Source of the DNA: Rhodamnia argentea
Lineage: Eukaryota; Streptophyta; Magnoliopsida; Myrtales; Myrtaceae
Length of the DNA: 64,000 nucleotides
Reading direction: 5' to 3'
Assembly (NCBI RefSeq): GCF_020921035.1
Contig: NC_063150.1
Location: 29,063,826 to 29,127,825 of the forward strand
Under the pieces are notes generated by a model. It was not told the DNA's origin. It saw nothing but the letters and a program-made list of their open reading frames with translations, and did not search any database. Position 1 is the stretch's first letter; each line of letters opens with the position of its first letter. Of this stretch, positions 48,303-59,293 are shown in pieces. Made by a program: the position numbers and the translations under genes.

Positions 48303-51300
48303 ACATCACTTGTAAATATCAAATAAATTTTAAACAGAAATAATTAAATGTGAATTTTTTTTCCATTGTAAGTATTAATTTGTTGTTGAAGTGCGGTCGT
48401 GTATTACTTATATATGAAAGAGATATATTCATTAGAAGTCCTAAAACTTGTCTCAAAAATAAAATTGAGCCCTAAATCTTATAGAAAGTGCGATCGAGTC
48501 TTAAAATTTGTCGAATTGATGCAATCGAGTACTTGCGTTGACCCCGATCAATTCGACTAACGGAAAATGTTGATGTTGGCCTTTTTTTTTTTAATATCTT
48601 CTCTCTCGTATGTGGCGATGACGTGGCTAAAACGATTTCGTTTCGGATCAAGTCTGATTTATAATATAATATTTATTTAAATTGATTTAAAAAATAATGT
48701 AAATTAGAAACAATAAAAATACAGAAAAATATTTTCTCGAAAGATTTTTTTTCGCGAAACGGAGGGAGCCTAAGTACTGATTTGGCTTAATTATACAGAA
48801 TTGCAAAAGGGTGCTCCCATTAAAAGTATTTTGACTTTTGCCCTACGATTTGGTCAGTTAATGTCAAACATCCTGTTCTTGCGGTCTACACCGTCATTGG
48901 GGGTATGCCCTCTTCGCAAGTCGTGTTTCGTTGGAATCGTATTCCGGAGTTTATTACCTCAATTTCAACTTTTCCTTTTGAACGACTTCATTTTGTAAAA
49001 AAAAAAAAAAAACGAATTTGTGAGGACCATGCAACGCACAAATCAATAATCGCAGTGAAACGCAAAATTGGTGTTCCTCATTGATAGAACACTTAAAATA
49101 TTAAATCACACATTTCATCTAACGGTTTGAGTTCTTAGAACAGTTGGATGTAGTTTCACGATATTTTTCACATGTTATCAAAGCGGGAGATTCTGAGTTA
49201 AAATTTTGGTGGGTTGTGATTCATACTTCTATGCGATTGGAAAACATGTGTGTCCCGTTCACGCTAAGTGGGCGGGAGTTCGGAGGAGCCGTCCCAACGA
49301 AGGTCTCAAGGGGGCAGCATTCCCTTGATATCAAAAGGCTTTTTTCGATTTAAGCCCGTAATTTTTTATTAGTAGTTTCTGTTTTTGCTCATGAATAACT
49401 ACTACTATATATATATTCTTTTTCATTTGTAATGGAGTGATGTAACAAGACGCGCGGGGTGCTAATTATAGTGAAATCTTCTACTGGATGTGGTTCCAGT
49501 TTAAGGGTAAATCAGGATAAAATTTCGTATCTCGATTTCTCTTTCTTGCTTAAATTTTACTTTGATTTGATTGTATGCTGAATCTTAAACCAAAAAAAAA
49601 AATCTTATACTCATTTTGCATCTTTTCATAAACCATTGCTCTCGCGACGTGTTTGTCCCGTGATTCCTCAGCGAAGCTTTTTTTTTTTTCAAACATTTGT
49701 GTCCCATCTCATTTGGCACTTATGCCGGACACGACAAGACATCGAGACGAGTTGAATTTTTTGAGGCTGGAAGTCATACAATTGTAGATGGGAACAGAAC
49801 GAGGCTCGTCCGTTCTTCTTCAAAACCTAAGTTCTTTGCATGAACCGATCATTTTTAAAAGAAGTTCGCACTTAAGTAATCGTTTTTAAAAAAAAAGAAT
49901 TTTAAGACATTTAAGTGGTCATTTTTAAAAATGATTATTTAAGTACTAATTTTTAAAAAAAAATCACCTTAATTAAAAGCAGCCCGTCACTCAAATATAA
50001 AAAAAATTTTAACATTTCTAGTGTTTTTTAGCCTAATAGCTTATGTATGCAAATGGCTGATTTTCCCAACCCGCTTGCTAAGATCCAACATTTTTTTTGT
50101 ATAGTGCTCCACTTTCCCAACCCACTTGCTAGTCCAACATTGCTTTTTTTTCTTCCCGTTTTTTTTTAAGTTAAGGATTTTGTTAAAAGAGTATTTTCAT
50201 GACGCCTTGTTAGGTATATTTGATGAACAAATGTCTTGCTTTGAAAATGACAAATCTGTCGTTAACCGGATGTTCAGACGAACTCGCCCACGGCATTCGC
50301 CCGCAAAACCGTCTTTTTAAGGACGAGTAAGTCCATGTTACGCATGTGCATTTCGAGATCAGGGAAACAACCCACTGACCTCATGAATGAAGTAAGGCAA
50401 GCACCAAGATCCTGACGGATGGCCCAGATAACATTTTTTTTTAAACTTAGCGACGCGTAATCGATAGACATAAATCTGTCTTAACGACCAGATTAACATC
50501 ACGAGGTTTCTCTTTTGACAAAAGTTGTGAGACCCACCTCGATTACCTAGGGGATTGAAATTTTCCTCAGAAAAAAATGTGATTTGGTCGGGTCATGTGA
50601 GTGGAGCATGGGTCGATGGAGCCCGATCTGAAGAGCCGGGACCAACTCCCATGTTCGTACTCTGATTCTCATTCCCAGTCCCATTCTTTCTTTTTCATGA
50701 ATCCGATCTACTTCGGAACATTAGCGCTTCTGTTGAGCATCGAATACGCGACTGGGAATTTTGTCATCCGAAAGTATCAACATAAGGACCGCAAGAAAAT
50801 CGAACGGGGTTGAAAATGATCAAAACGTAATTTAGAGGGTCTATTCGGCCAAATCGAGGAGTAAATTTGAGAAACTTATATAAGGATATGCACATCCGAG
50901 ATCCGGTCGAATAATGAGAATCAAACCGGACCTACCTGCATTGGCAAGAAAGAGAAGGAACATGTCGTGCCGAGTTGGGATATCGCATGATTTCCCGATT
51001 GCTGGACAAAATCCGTGTAATCCGTCGTAGGTGCACCGATGGCCCAATAATTCTACATTGAGTTATATGGATATAAGACTCAGAAATGCATAAAAGCCAG
51101 ATAGGACGCTACGATTACGTCTTCTAAAATGAGCTTATACGCATTGTTCGATACATCATACTTGAAATGAGTTATCACGCGTCGTCAGGTACGTTGTACT
51201 TAATAGCATAGTAGTACAAATATCGATATTTCTATAGTTTGTGGAAGCCGACAATGGGTTTTTCATACAAGAGATTCTGATACCTTAGTGCATAGAATTC

Positions 51301-51785
51301 ACGTAGCACTTGGATCTAAATATAACCAAATCTAGCTACTAAGCATTTGCATCATCACCGCCTCCTGGCTGGCTCCACCAGCCAAAGCTACGAACGATTC
51401 ATTCCTGTCTCTAGGAGAAAAGTTAAAAAGTGTCTTGTCTTTCTCGACTAGAGGTGGTCATACATCGTAGCCTAAGTTCTTCGCAAATGACGATTGTAGT
51501 GAGGTCACAGAGGAGGGCGTGTGATTTGAGACATGGGCCTTCGTGATGGGCCTTTCTAGTGGGCTCAATCTTATTTTGCAGCGGGGTGGGACAAGGAGAT
51601 AAACGACCCGTTTCGTGCTAGCGTTGGGCCATTCAATTACAGCCCATGAAGGTTATTGTAGAATTTACTCATGGGTGAGTGAGACGGACCGACTGAATCA
51701 AAAACTGCCATACACCCCATAAATCCAACAATAATCTTCAAATCTAATTCTGCACTCGTTGAGTTGAACTTGAGCTCCTAGGCTT
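48302..51785. other. Long AT-rich intergenic region, no gene seen
   Basis: Contains fragments of dispersed repeats: 48430-48560 with 'tcgagtcttaaaatttgtcg' words, and about 49140-49340 a block with 'tatcaaagcgggagattctgag' that looks like decayed LTR-type sequence. Also present are homopolymer runs (about 48996-49012) and a short duplication 'ttcccaacccgcttgcta' / 'ttcccaacccacttgcta' (50063-50080 and 50114-50131). Small frames at 50601-50813 and 50841-51047 are unrecognised. Confidence 0.4.
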
Positions 51786-52117
51786 TGACCTCATTCGTTG
51801 TTTAGAAGATTTTCAGCTTCCCACAAACACGCACCACAGTCAGATTGTGTCAACATCTTATTGCACGCTCCATGGCCGCGACAGTTGTAGCACCTATTGT
51901 AGTAATCGTAACCTCGGGGTTGGTGTTGTATCACACAGATCATCCATAACAACACCTTTGTAGATGTCATAGTCATCGACCAAACCATACGGTGCAAAAC
52001 AGCAATATGAAGAGGAGGGTCACCACATTTTGCAATGTCTTCGTGTTTTGGCTCTCTACCCTCACTTTTTCTCTCTCTCTTTTTGAATAGAAGCTCGGTT
52101 TATGTGGTCTATATAAG
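51786..52117 (-). pseudogene. Gnk2/DUF26 (ginkbilobin-like) secreted protein pseudogene
   Basis: The minus strand keeps gene architecture. A TATA box TATATA (52115-52110) is followed about 65 bp on by KTLQNVVTLLFILLFCTVWF, a good signal peptide, but the codon where Met should start reads ACG (52044-52042). The DUF26 part continues in other frames: DIYKGVVMDDLCDTTP, then GYDYYN, GHGACN and SDCGACLWEAENLL, with stops and at least two frame changes. The stretch between signal peptide and DIYKG is too short for the family, so part is deleted. Gnk2 proteins are small apoplastic Cys-rich, mannose-binding antifungal proteins. This copy cannot make one. Confidence 0.7.
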
Positions 52118-52130
52118 AGACGCTTCTCTA

Positions 52131-53792
52131 ATAGGTTTGTCTACCAACATCTAGTTTATGAATTTGGTGGAAGGCTGTTTTGGATCTTGCAAAGCATGGA
52201 CTTGCATTTTTGAGAGAAACATTATATGACTGTCTGAGTTACTTGACGGCAAAAAAGCTTTTCCGGGGGTTTCCCGAATTTGAAATTTGTCGGTTCTATT
52301 TCTTGATGGGAGCAGAGAAGGGAAATAACTTTAGTATGTGTATGTGTCTATATGTATATTCATGTATATATATCGGACAGACTTATCCTATTGATAACAC
52401 GGTGAAATAACATGTTCAATCACGATGATGGAAAACATGAAAATTTGCATGCATTTATTTTGAATAAATTTAATTAATGATCTCTATGTCTGGATGTTAT
52501 TTGTCTCTCTCCATGCAACGTTCAGTTTCGGCAATCGATATGGAAAATGACTTGAAATATTATATGGAGATTCTCTCTTCTACAAATTTATTTTGTTATC
52601 CTTGTTTGAAAGCATCCGGGGCATACAATTTATCATTTGTTCCCAGTAAAACAATAAATTAGTGCCTCGGTTCCACGATAGAAAAGAAAATTGTGAATTT
52701 AATTAGCCATACTCGTATATCTTGCGTCACCACAAAGCAATGTGGCCTGCAAGGCTTCTAAACCAAATAGACGATGATGATTGACGTTGCTCGATAAATT
52801 GTAATCTGGAGTTGTCTACAGAAACACAAAGCTTGTGTGATATGTAGAAAAAAATTCATTATCACAAATTATGGAAAATTTATTGATTACATGACAAATC
52901 AACAAAGACCTGTTACTGCAATATGGAAACTCTTTTTGACTTGCCGTTTTAATTATTCCGGTCTAGGAAAAAGAAAAAAAAAAATTCGGAATAACTCTTG
53001 TCTCTTGTCAACACTTATGTTGCGTTTGGTCGTTCGGATTTCTAGTCGGGATAGAACTGAATAGGATATGATAAGAAATCCAACGATTTTATCATATTCT
53101 ATTTACTATTTGGTGAAATGCGGAATTAAAGTCGGATAAGCAGGGGCACCCATTTAATGACATCAGCGTTTTAAATAAACTCATATAAAAATTGATTAAT
53201 CCCACGCAAAGTATATCAAAGTAACAGCAGTTAAACATCAATATAAGCTGACTTACCGGCATCATGAGTAAGTGCAAACAATTTAATATTTGATCCATCT
53301 TAACAATCTCTGGCTCAGTTTGTACTTAATTCGTGAGAATACCAAGATGTTTTACAGAACGTAGTTTCGGAAGTCAAGCAAAAAAAAGAGCCGATGATAC
53401 CGGTTGCATCCTTTACCAAGCTTACTAAAGCCTCTCTTAATGGGCCCCACACACATAAACACGTGCCTCTCTTGAGCAACACTCAACATCAAAGTAAACA
53501 ACCAAAGTACTTTGTTAGACAAACTTCCCCGGAACATAATCTTTTCGACCCGCTAGGCACCATGAATATTTTGGTACGCTGATTTGATATTTCTGTAAGC
53601 CTGTAAATGACAAGGTTGGCGCAATTTATTGAGCTTGGACCATTTACAAGTCATCTACACAAGCACTCGTGCAACATGGATTTTCTCTATGCATTGCAGA
53701 AGATGGAAGTAAATTATGACAGTCGCCTTTGCACCGGAACACGTAGTAGCGCCTGCGAACACGTTATCATTTTTAGAACTTGGAAAAAAATT

Positions 53793-53796
<4 letters not shown>
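52131..53796. other. Spacer between Gnk2 fragments
   Basis: AT-rich, with no exon recognised. About 53018-53100 ('tgttgcgtttggtcgttcgg', 'ggatatgataagaaatcc') resembles one end of a MITE. Frames at 52180-52410 and 53394-53582 appear to be chance. Confidence 0.35.
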
Positions 53797-53839
<43 letters not shown>

Positions 53840-53847
53840 AAAAAAAA
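53797..53847. repeat. Long poly(A) tract
   Basis: 41 consecutive A, then T and nine more A. Such a run is either a retroposon tail or a slippage product; its length is easily mis-sequenced. Confidence 0.95.
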
Positions 53848-53892
53848 GTGCTATGTTGATAAGTCGTAACGTCATCTCGGCATGAGCCTTAA

Positions 53893-54110
53893 CTATTCAG
53901 TAAAGGGGTAATTTTCGTACCTAACTATGCAATTTTTAAGTTGGGTTTGCGCATCTACACGATGGTCACATACTTTGCCGACGTTATCCCCAGCCCACCC
54001 AATGCACTTGTCACAATCTGCGAGTGCCAATGCTCCGATTGCAAGCCTCATGGCCTTAGACGTTGCGAGAGTGGGCATAGTATTTGTACCTGTGGGTCGA
54101 TGTACCTATG
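53893..54110 (-). pseudogene. Second Gnk2/DUF26 fragment
   Basis: The minus strand encodes the DUF26 C-terminal half: LADCDKCIGWAGDN, CDHRVDAQTQLKNC and VRYENYPF followed by a stop. The preceding GHEACN-like motif is in a different frame with a stop before it, so the copy is frameshifted and lacks its N-terminus. It may derive from the same ancestral gene as 51786-52117 or from a neighbouring duplicate. Confidence 0.65.
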
Positions 54111-54140
54111 CATAAGTCATCCATATAACTTTGATAGATA

Positions 54141-54757
54141 AATTGTCCAAAAAGTCCTAAAAGTATTGACGGAGGCCAATTCAATCCTAAACATTTCAAT
54201 TGTGTCAATTTAGTCATAAACATTTAGACGATTTTTCAATTTAGTCATAAATCTTTCAATTGTCTCAATTTAATCCTAAATCTTTGGATAATTTGACAAT
54301 TTAATCCTAAATACTTTGCCAATTTATCAATGTAGTCCTTCCGGCCTAATATCCAAATTATAGGCTTACGACTAAATTGGCAAATTTTTAAAGATTTAGG
54401 ACTAAGGCTGCATTTGTTTCACAAAAACCTCAAGATTTGAAAAACATTTTTCCATAAAATAATCGCTTGTAGCCCTCGTAAAAATGAATAAATGAAAAAT
54501 ATTTTTATCACCCCACGAATATAATTAGGCATAAATTATTGTCGACAATGAAAACATTTCCCGTTCATTAATTTCCCTGAACGATATAGCCAATCAGTTT
54601 TTGAAGAATATTTTTCAAATTTTGAATTTTTTGTGAAACAAACGCATGCTAAATTGGCAAATTATCAAAAGGTTTGAAACTAATTAAATTGGCATAATGA
54701 AAATGTTTAGAACTAGATTGGCTATCATGCAATAGATTTAGAATGTTTTGGACAATT
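54141..54757. mobile_element. MITE-like element with TIRs, carrying a nested MITE
   Basis: The left end AATTGTCCAAAAAGTCC and the reverse complement of the right end (AATTGTCCAAAACATTC) form terminal inverted repeats, and similarity continues inward through 'ccaattcaatcctaaac'. The interior is a ladder of 'caatttagtcataaa' repeats on the left and their complements on the right. No coding capacity. Confidence 0.6.
54416..54648. mobile_element. 233-bp MITE nested in the element above
   Basis: The left end contains TGCATTTGTTTCACAAAAA and the reverse complement of the right end contains TGCGTTTGTTTCACAAAAA, about 19 bp of inverted repeat. CTAA occurs on both sides (54412-54415 and 54649-54652) as a possible target duplication. 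It interrupts the right arm of the host element. Confidence 0.6.
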
Positions 54758-56428
54758 ATCCTCACTTTGATAGCTAGTAAAGACCGGATCAAACGTACGT
54801 CTGCTGCATGTTCTATACACGGGCAACATATCGAGCACAAAGTAGCCCTACGATGATGATTTTCGCAACATAATGTGCGGAACTCATGATCTTGCTCTCT
54901 CAGCTTCACTTTTTTTTTTTTTTTTCCTTTGCTTTTTCCTGGATTGAAGATCGAAGGGGTCTGGTCTACGTATATAAATGAGGTTCTTCTCACAGTGTTC
55001 TTCACCAAGTCTAGCTTAGTAGCTTAGGTGAAAATAGGGCTCTATTCTTGTTATATGTAATGGCATCCTATTACAAGATGACTTCATCTCTTGCCACAAC
55101 TTATGGGTAAGCCTTGCAGTGAGGTAAGTAATCTCTTTTGAAAAGAGTGAGACACAATTCTGAGATGCCCTCCATTACCACAGGGTCTTTTTAATCCTTG
55201 TAATAAGGAGAATCTCGTTCTGAATTTGTCACAAGAAACCAATCAACATACGTGTAAGCCAGCAAAAGAAACCGTTAACCGAGAAACAAACCGTATGAAT
55301 AACACAATAAACTGAACCATATCGATTCAGATCGGTTTATCGGATTTGGGGTTCTTTTAACACTCACTGCAATACTCTTCATTTCCCCCAAATTGTCATG
55401 AAACTCTGTTTCTCAGTCTCATGTATGTATGGAGCTGGCAAGATAAGGATATGCTGGAAAAATCAGAAGATAGAGGAAGAGCCTCATCTATACAACAATA
55501 CCAACGGCAAAGACATCCTACAATCATGCCATTTTCCACTCCTGAAAAGAGAGGAGAATAAAAAGATTGCCCAATACCACAATCATATATTGCAATTCAA
55601 ATCACAAATTCCTAAAATCTCAATCAAGCGCTTCTGCTCTCAGCTCCTTGATCATGATTATCGCTGTAAAGCAGAAACGAATCTGCAAATGCAGAGAGAA
55701 TGCCATCAGCTAAACACAGAGATCGCGAACCCCTTCATCCAAACATAGTGTCATTGATTAGCCCCGTTCTCTGTGCCCAGCATTCCTCCGAGTGTCTGAC
55801 CTTAAATCTGGAGCGTCACTCTGATCCGTTGCAGAACTGGATCTCCGAGGCTCTGTCTCTGCAGCTCCAGTCTGACTCCTCCGACGCCTTCGATCCTGAA
55901 CTTGCCAAAACTCATCATTAGGCAAAGGTTATATAACTTTAATTAGAGAGAGATGACTTGTGGAAAAGTAGCTTGTTTTACAATTACACATAAACCACTA
56001 GCGCACGTTTTCAAGAATGATCCACCATTCGGATTATCTTTTTCCCCTGCAGACCAACTCAATTCTGCAACAAGTCACTGAACAATGTCTTGCAGACCAA
56101 ATTTTGGTTTAGATTTAAGGTATGTCCTTCTCTGAAGACACTTACCCTTGCATGTTTAACATACTCTAGGACTTGAAAAAAAAAATGTCTTAGCAAATTC
56201 CAGAAAACCACCTCAATGAAGTAATATGCGTGCTTTGGCCCAGAAAATAAGACGTATTACACGAGCAATTTCAGAGCACTCAATGGTGTCATCCAACATG
56301 GTGTCATACTCACTAAAAACTCACTGGCATTTTTCTTTGACATCCTATTTTCAAGAAATCGAGACTCGGAATCGTTCATACTAGCTAAAAACTCACTGGC
56401 ATTTTCTTCGACATCCTATTGCAAGAAA
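54758..56428. other. Spacer with an orphan TATA-like promoter
   Basis: GTATATAAATGAGG near 54969-54982 on the plus strand looks like a TATA box. An ATG near 55060 opens only 16 codons, so it may be a promoter remnant. 55150-55950 has no recognised exon. 56200-56428 is probably the 3'UTR of the kinase gene and contains a duplicated 'ctcactggcattttt(c)tttgacatcctatt' segment. Confidence 0.35.
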
Positions 56429-58756
56429 TCAAGATTCAAATGAGACTTCAGAAGTTAAGAGTCCAACCTCTCGGGGTATTGGGTACTCCTCCGACTCGAG
56501 CATCCGGACGACTTGACTCATTTTTGGCCTTTTCTCAGCATCAGGATCAACGCATCTCAAAGCAGTCAGAAGGGCTCGTTTAAGGGCGCTTGTTGATGGC
56601 TTTGTCTCAATGTTCGGGTCCACCACGTCTTCAGAACGCCTGCTTCCGACCATCATCTTGAGCCAGTCAACCAAATTCACCTGAAAAAGACCAAAAAGGA
56701 TCAACTCTGACGTCAATTCAACCTACTAAAAGGTGCTGCTGCGGAGACAACTTGCAGATAGATTGGTCTGATCATATAAATAGGACTTGTCATTGTAGTT
56801 CATGGGAACTCCTCGCTTGAATAGAGAACAGATAATTTTTGCATACCTCGGGTGCAGGTCGCCCATAATCTACAGGATCTCGTCCAGTAATTGCTTCCAG
56901 AAGGACCACTCCAAAGCTGTAAACATCACTTTTCTCGTTCAATAGCCCAGAGTTGGCATATTCTGGTGCTACATACCTGGAAATGTTTCAAAGTGTATGG
57001 AGAAATGTTTCAAAGTTGACAGAGGAATAAGCAGGAATCGTCCACCATGAAATTGACAGGGATTTGGTTGTCGGAATCGTGTAAGGAAATAACAACTAAC
57101 CCAAAAGTTCCCATGACTCTAGTTGTGATGTGACTCTTTCCAGCACCGAGCAGTTTTGCCAGGCCAAAATCAGATATCCTTGCATTAAAATCATCATCAA
57201 TCAGTATATTGCTCGACTTGATGTCCCGATGTACTACCTTTGGGTCAATTGCCTCATGTAAGTAAGCCAATCTGCAACATTTAATTATGATTCAGAATTA
57301 GAACAAAGAAAAACCCTATAAAATGCAAATCTGTCATGAGATAGATATGCTAATGACTTACGCCTTGGCAGTGCCCAGGAGAATCTTCATGCGAGCTTCC
57401 CAGGTAAGATATCCATGGTGACACATGGCTCCATGAAGCCATTGCTCTAGGTTTCCATTGTTGACATACTCATACACCAACAACCTACAGCTCATCAAAG
57501 AAAATTAACAAATGAGCAAACACAAATAACCCATTCTGATTCTGCTGCTCCATCTTGTATAAATCAACAGAATGTTAATAGTTGCTGAAAATCTGGCCCT
57601 AGAGCAAGACAAATAGCCTAAATTACAAATTCATTATATTAATGCAGGAGCCAGCATGCATAAGAAAAATCATACCCTGCAACTAGGGTCATCAACAACA
57701 ACAGTGCCTTTACCCACTAAGAGATACAATGTGCATTTGACCAATATGCTGTAGTTTGAGTTGTCGTCAACAACAGAGCCTTTATCCACTAACTAGGGCT
57801 GGCTATGTGGATCGATTTATGTCATTGAACTATCAAGTTCTTGAATTTGAGACCATTTGAAAATGCTCTGAAGTCAATATTACTAAGACAGATCCAGAAA
57901 TCTATGTGCAATACCTGTGTGTTCCTTCAATGCAGTACCCAAGGAGTCGAACCAAGTTTTTGTGCCGCACATGACCAATGGCCTCAACTTCTACTCTGAA
58001 TTCTTTCTCAGCTTGCCCCCTACAAAAGATATTTTATTAGAAAAGCACGACATCATTTGCTTAATCCCACATGATGAAAATCTCCAAAATAACAGACACA
58101 AGCTAACACCCGACGTACAGATTGTTGAGGAGCTTCTTGACTGCCACAGGTGTCCCATTAACCAGACGACCACGATAAACAACTCCATACCCACCCTCTC
58201 CAATGATGTTTTCCTTGGAAAAGCGACCGGTAGCTACATCCAGATCTCTTAAAGTAAACCAATGGCCCCAACCTAGGTGGGAGAACTCCGGCAGACCAGA
58301 GAGAGGTGAAGGTGCAGTTATTGGATGTGAGGAAGGCTGGTAAGCAGCAACTTTCCCATGGATTCCCTCCAACTGAGATTTCATAGCCTCCTTTTCAATG
58401 TTGGTAAAAGAGCCTGATTGACTGCCGGTATCTCCATTCTTGGAAAGGACCAATGCCTTCTCGGAGTCCTTATCGCTGAACTTATCATTGAGCGTCTGAA
58501 TAATGCCTTCATGGGAAACAAAATTATTTGCTGAAGCCTCATCAATGCCAATCTCTTTTATCTCTGAGTCCTTAGGAATTTGGGTAAGAGGAAGAAGGTT
58601 TTTAGCCCTTCTGGATTTTTTGCGAAGGCTAAGGCAGAGAGACAACGCCATGATTATTAAGACAAAGACTCCAAAAAGGATTGCTACCAATTCCCACACC
58701 TTGAGACCAAAAACAGAAGTTTTCTTCAACAGTTCCGCGTTAAGGTTCGGGGGCAT
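56429..58756 (-). CDS. Receptor-like serine/threonine kinase, At5g18500/At2g42960 type
   Basis: Six minus-strand exons: 58119-58756, 57915-58019, 57362-57484, 57101-57271, 56847-56976 and 56429-56680. They total 1419 nt (472 aa), in phase. The N-terminus has a short 20-residue outside part and one membrane segment (about 21-44: [20 protein letters not shown]) with no cleaved signal or ectodomain motif, then a Ser-rich juxtamembrane region. The kinase domain follows: GEGGYG (186-191), VAVKK (Lys207), [28 protein letters not shown] and [12 protein letters not shown], so it is an RD kinase with all catalytic residues. The family is the small-ectodomain RLKs including Arabidopsis At3g17420, from memory; ligand and pathway are unknown. 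A splice acceptor at 58770 just upstream shows a 5'UTR intron; in-frame upstream ATGs lie in that intron. Confidence 0.95.
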
Positions 58757-58769
58757 AACTCTGTAGTGC

Positions 58770-59293
58770 CTGTTAGATAGTGAGATAGAATACAAAACTA
58801 ATTAGTGGAAGTCCACATAAAGATCTTGATTAGCACAAGATTATATAGTCTATGATCTCATAAACATTTTAACTTCTTGATAGACACTGCGTATTTCCAG
58901 AAACTATAGCAGGGGGCAGATATGAAATAAATGATTCTCAAGCCCTTGATAACTATATATCTATGAAAAATTCACATGGGGAGTGGTCTTAAAATTACAT
59001 CATTATAGACCCTACCAATTCTCACACTGCCAAAACCGACGGACTGGTATCAATGAGAGAGAGAGAGAGAGAGAGGAAGGGAGGGAGCAGATTAGATGGG
59101 AAAATCAGAGGGCACAAGTTGACAATAACCAAACAAAAGAGCTGAACTTCACAAATCCGGGAAACACAAAACTTGAAATTTCTGTATCCAGCAAAATGTA
59201 ATAGCAAATTGACCAACAGATAATCACCAAATGAGACACCAGATGCATGATAAACAGGATTGCATACGAATGTCAACCTTCTCAAATGAGTAC
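58770..59293 (-). other. Probable 5'UTR intron of the receptor-like kinase gene
   Basis: The acceptor CTAACAG|GCACTACAG precedes the start codon by 13 bases. The best donor upstream is GACCAG|GTACTC at 59294/59293. The intron contains a GA microsatellite (about 59055-59078). The donor choice is inference. Confidence 0.45.
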
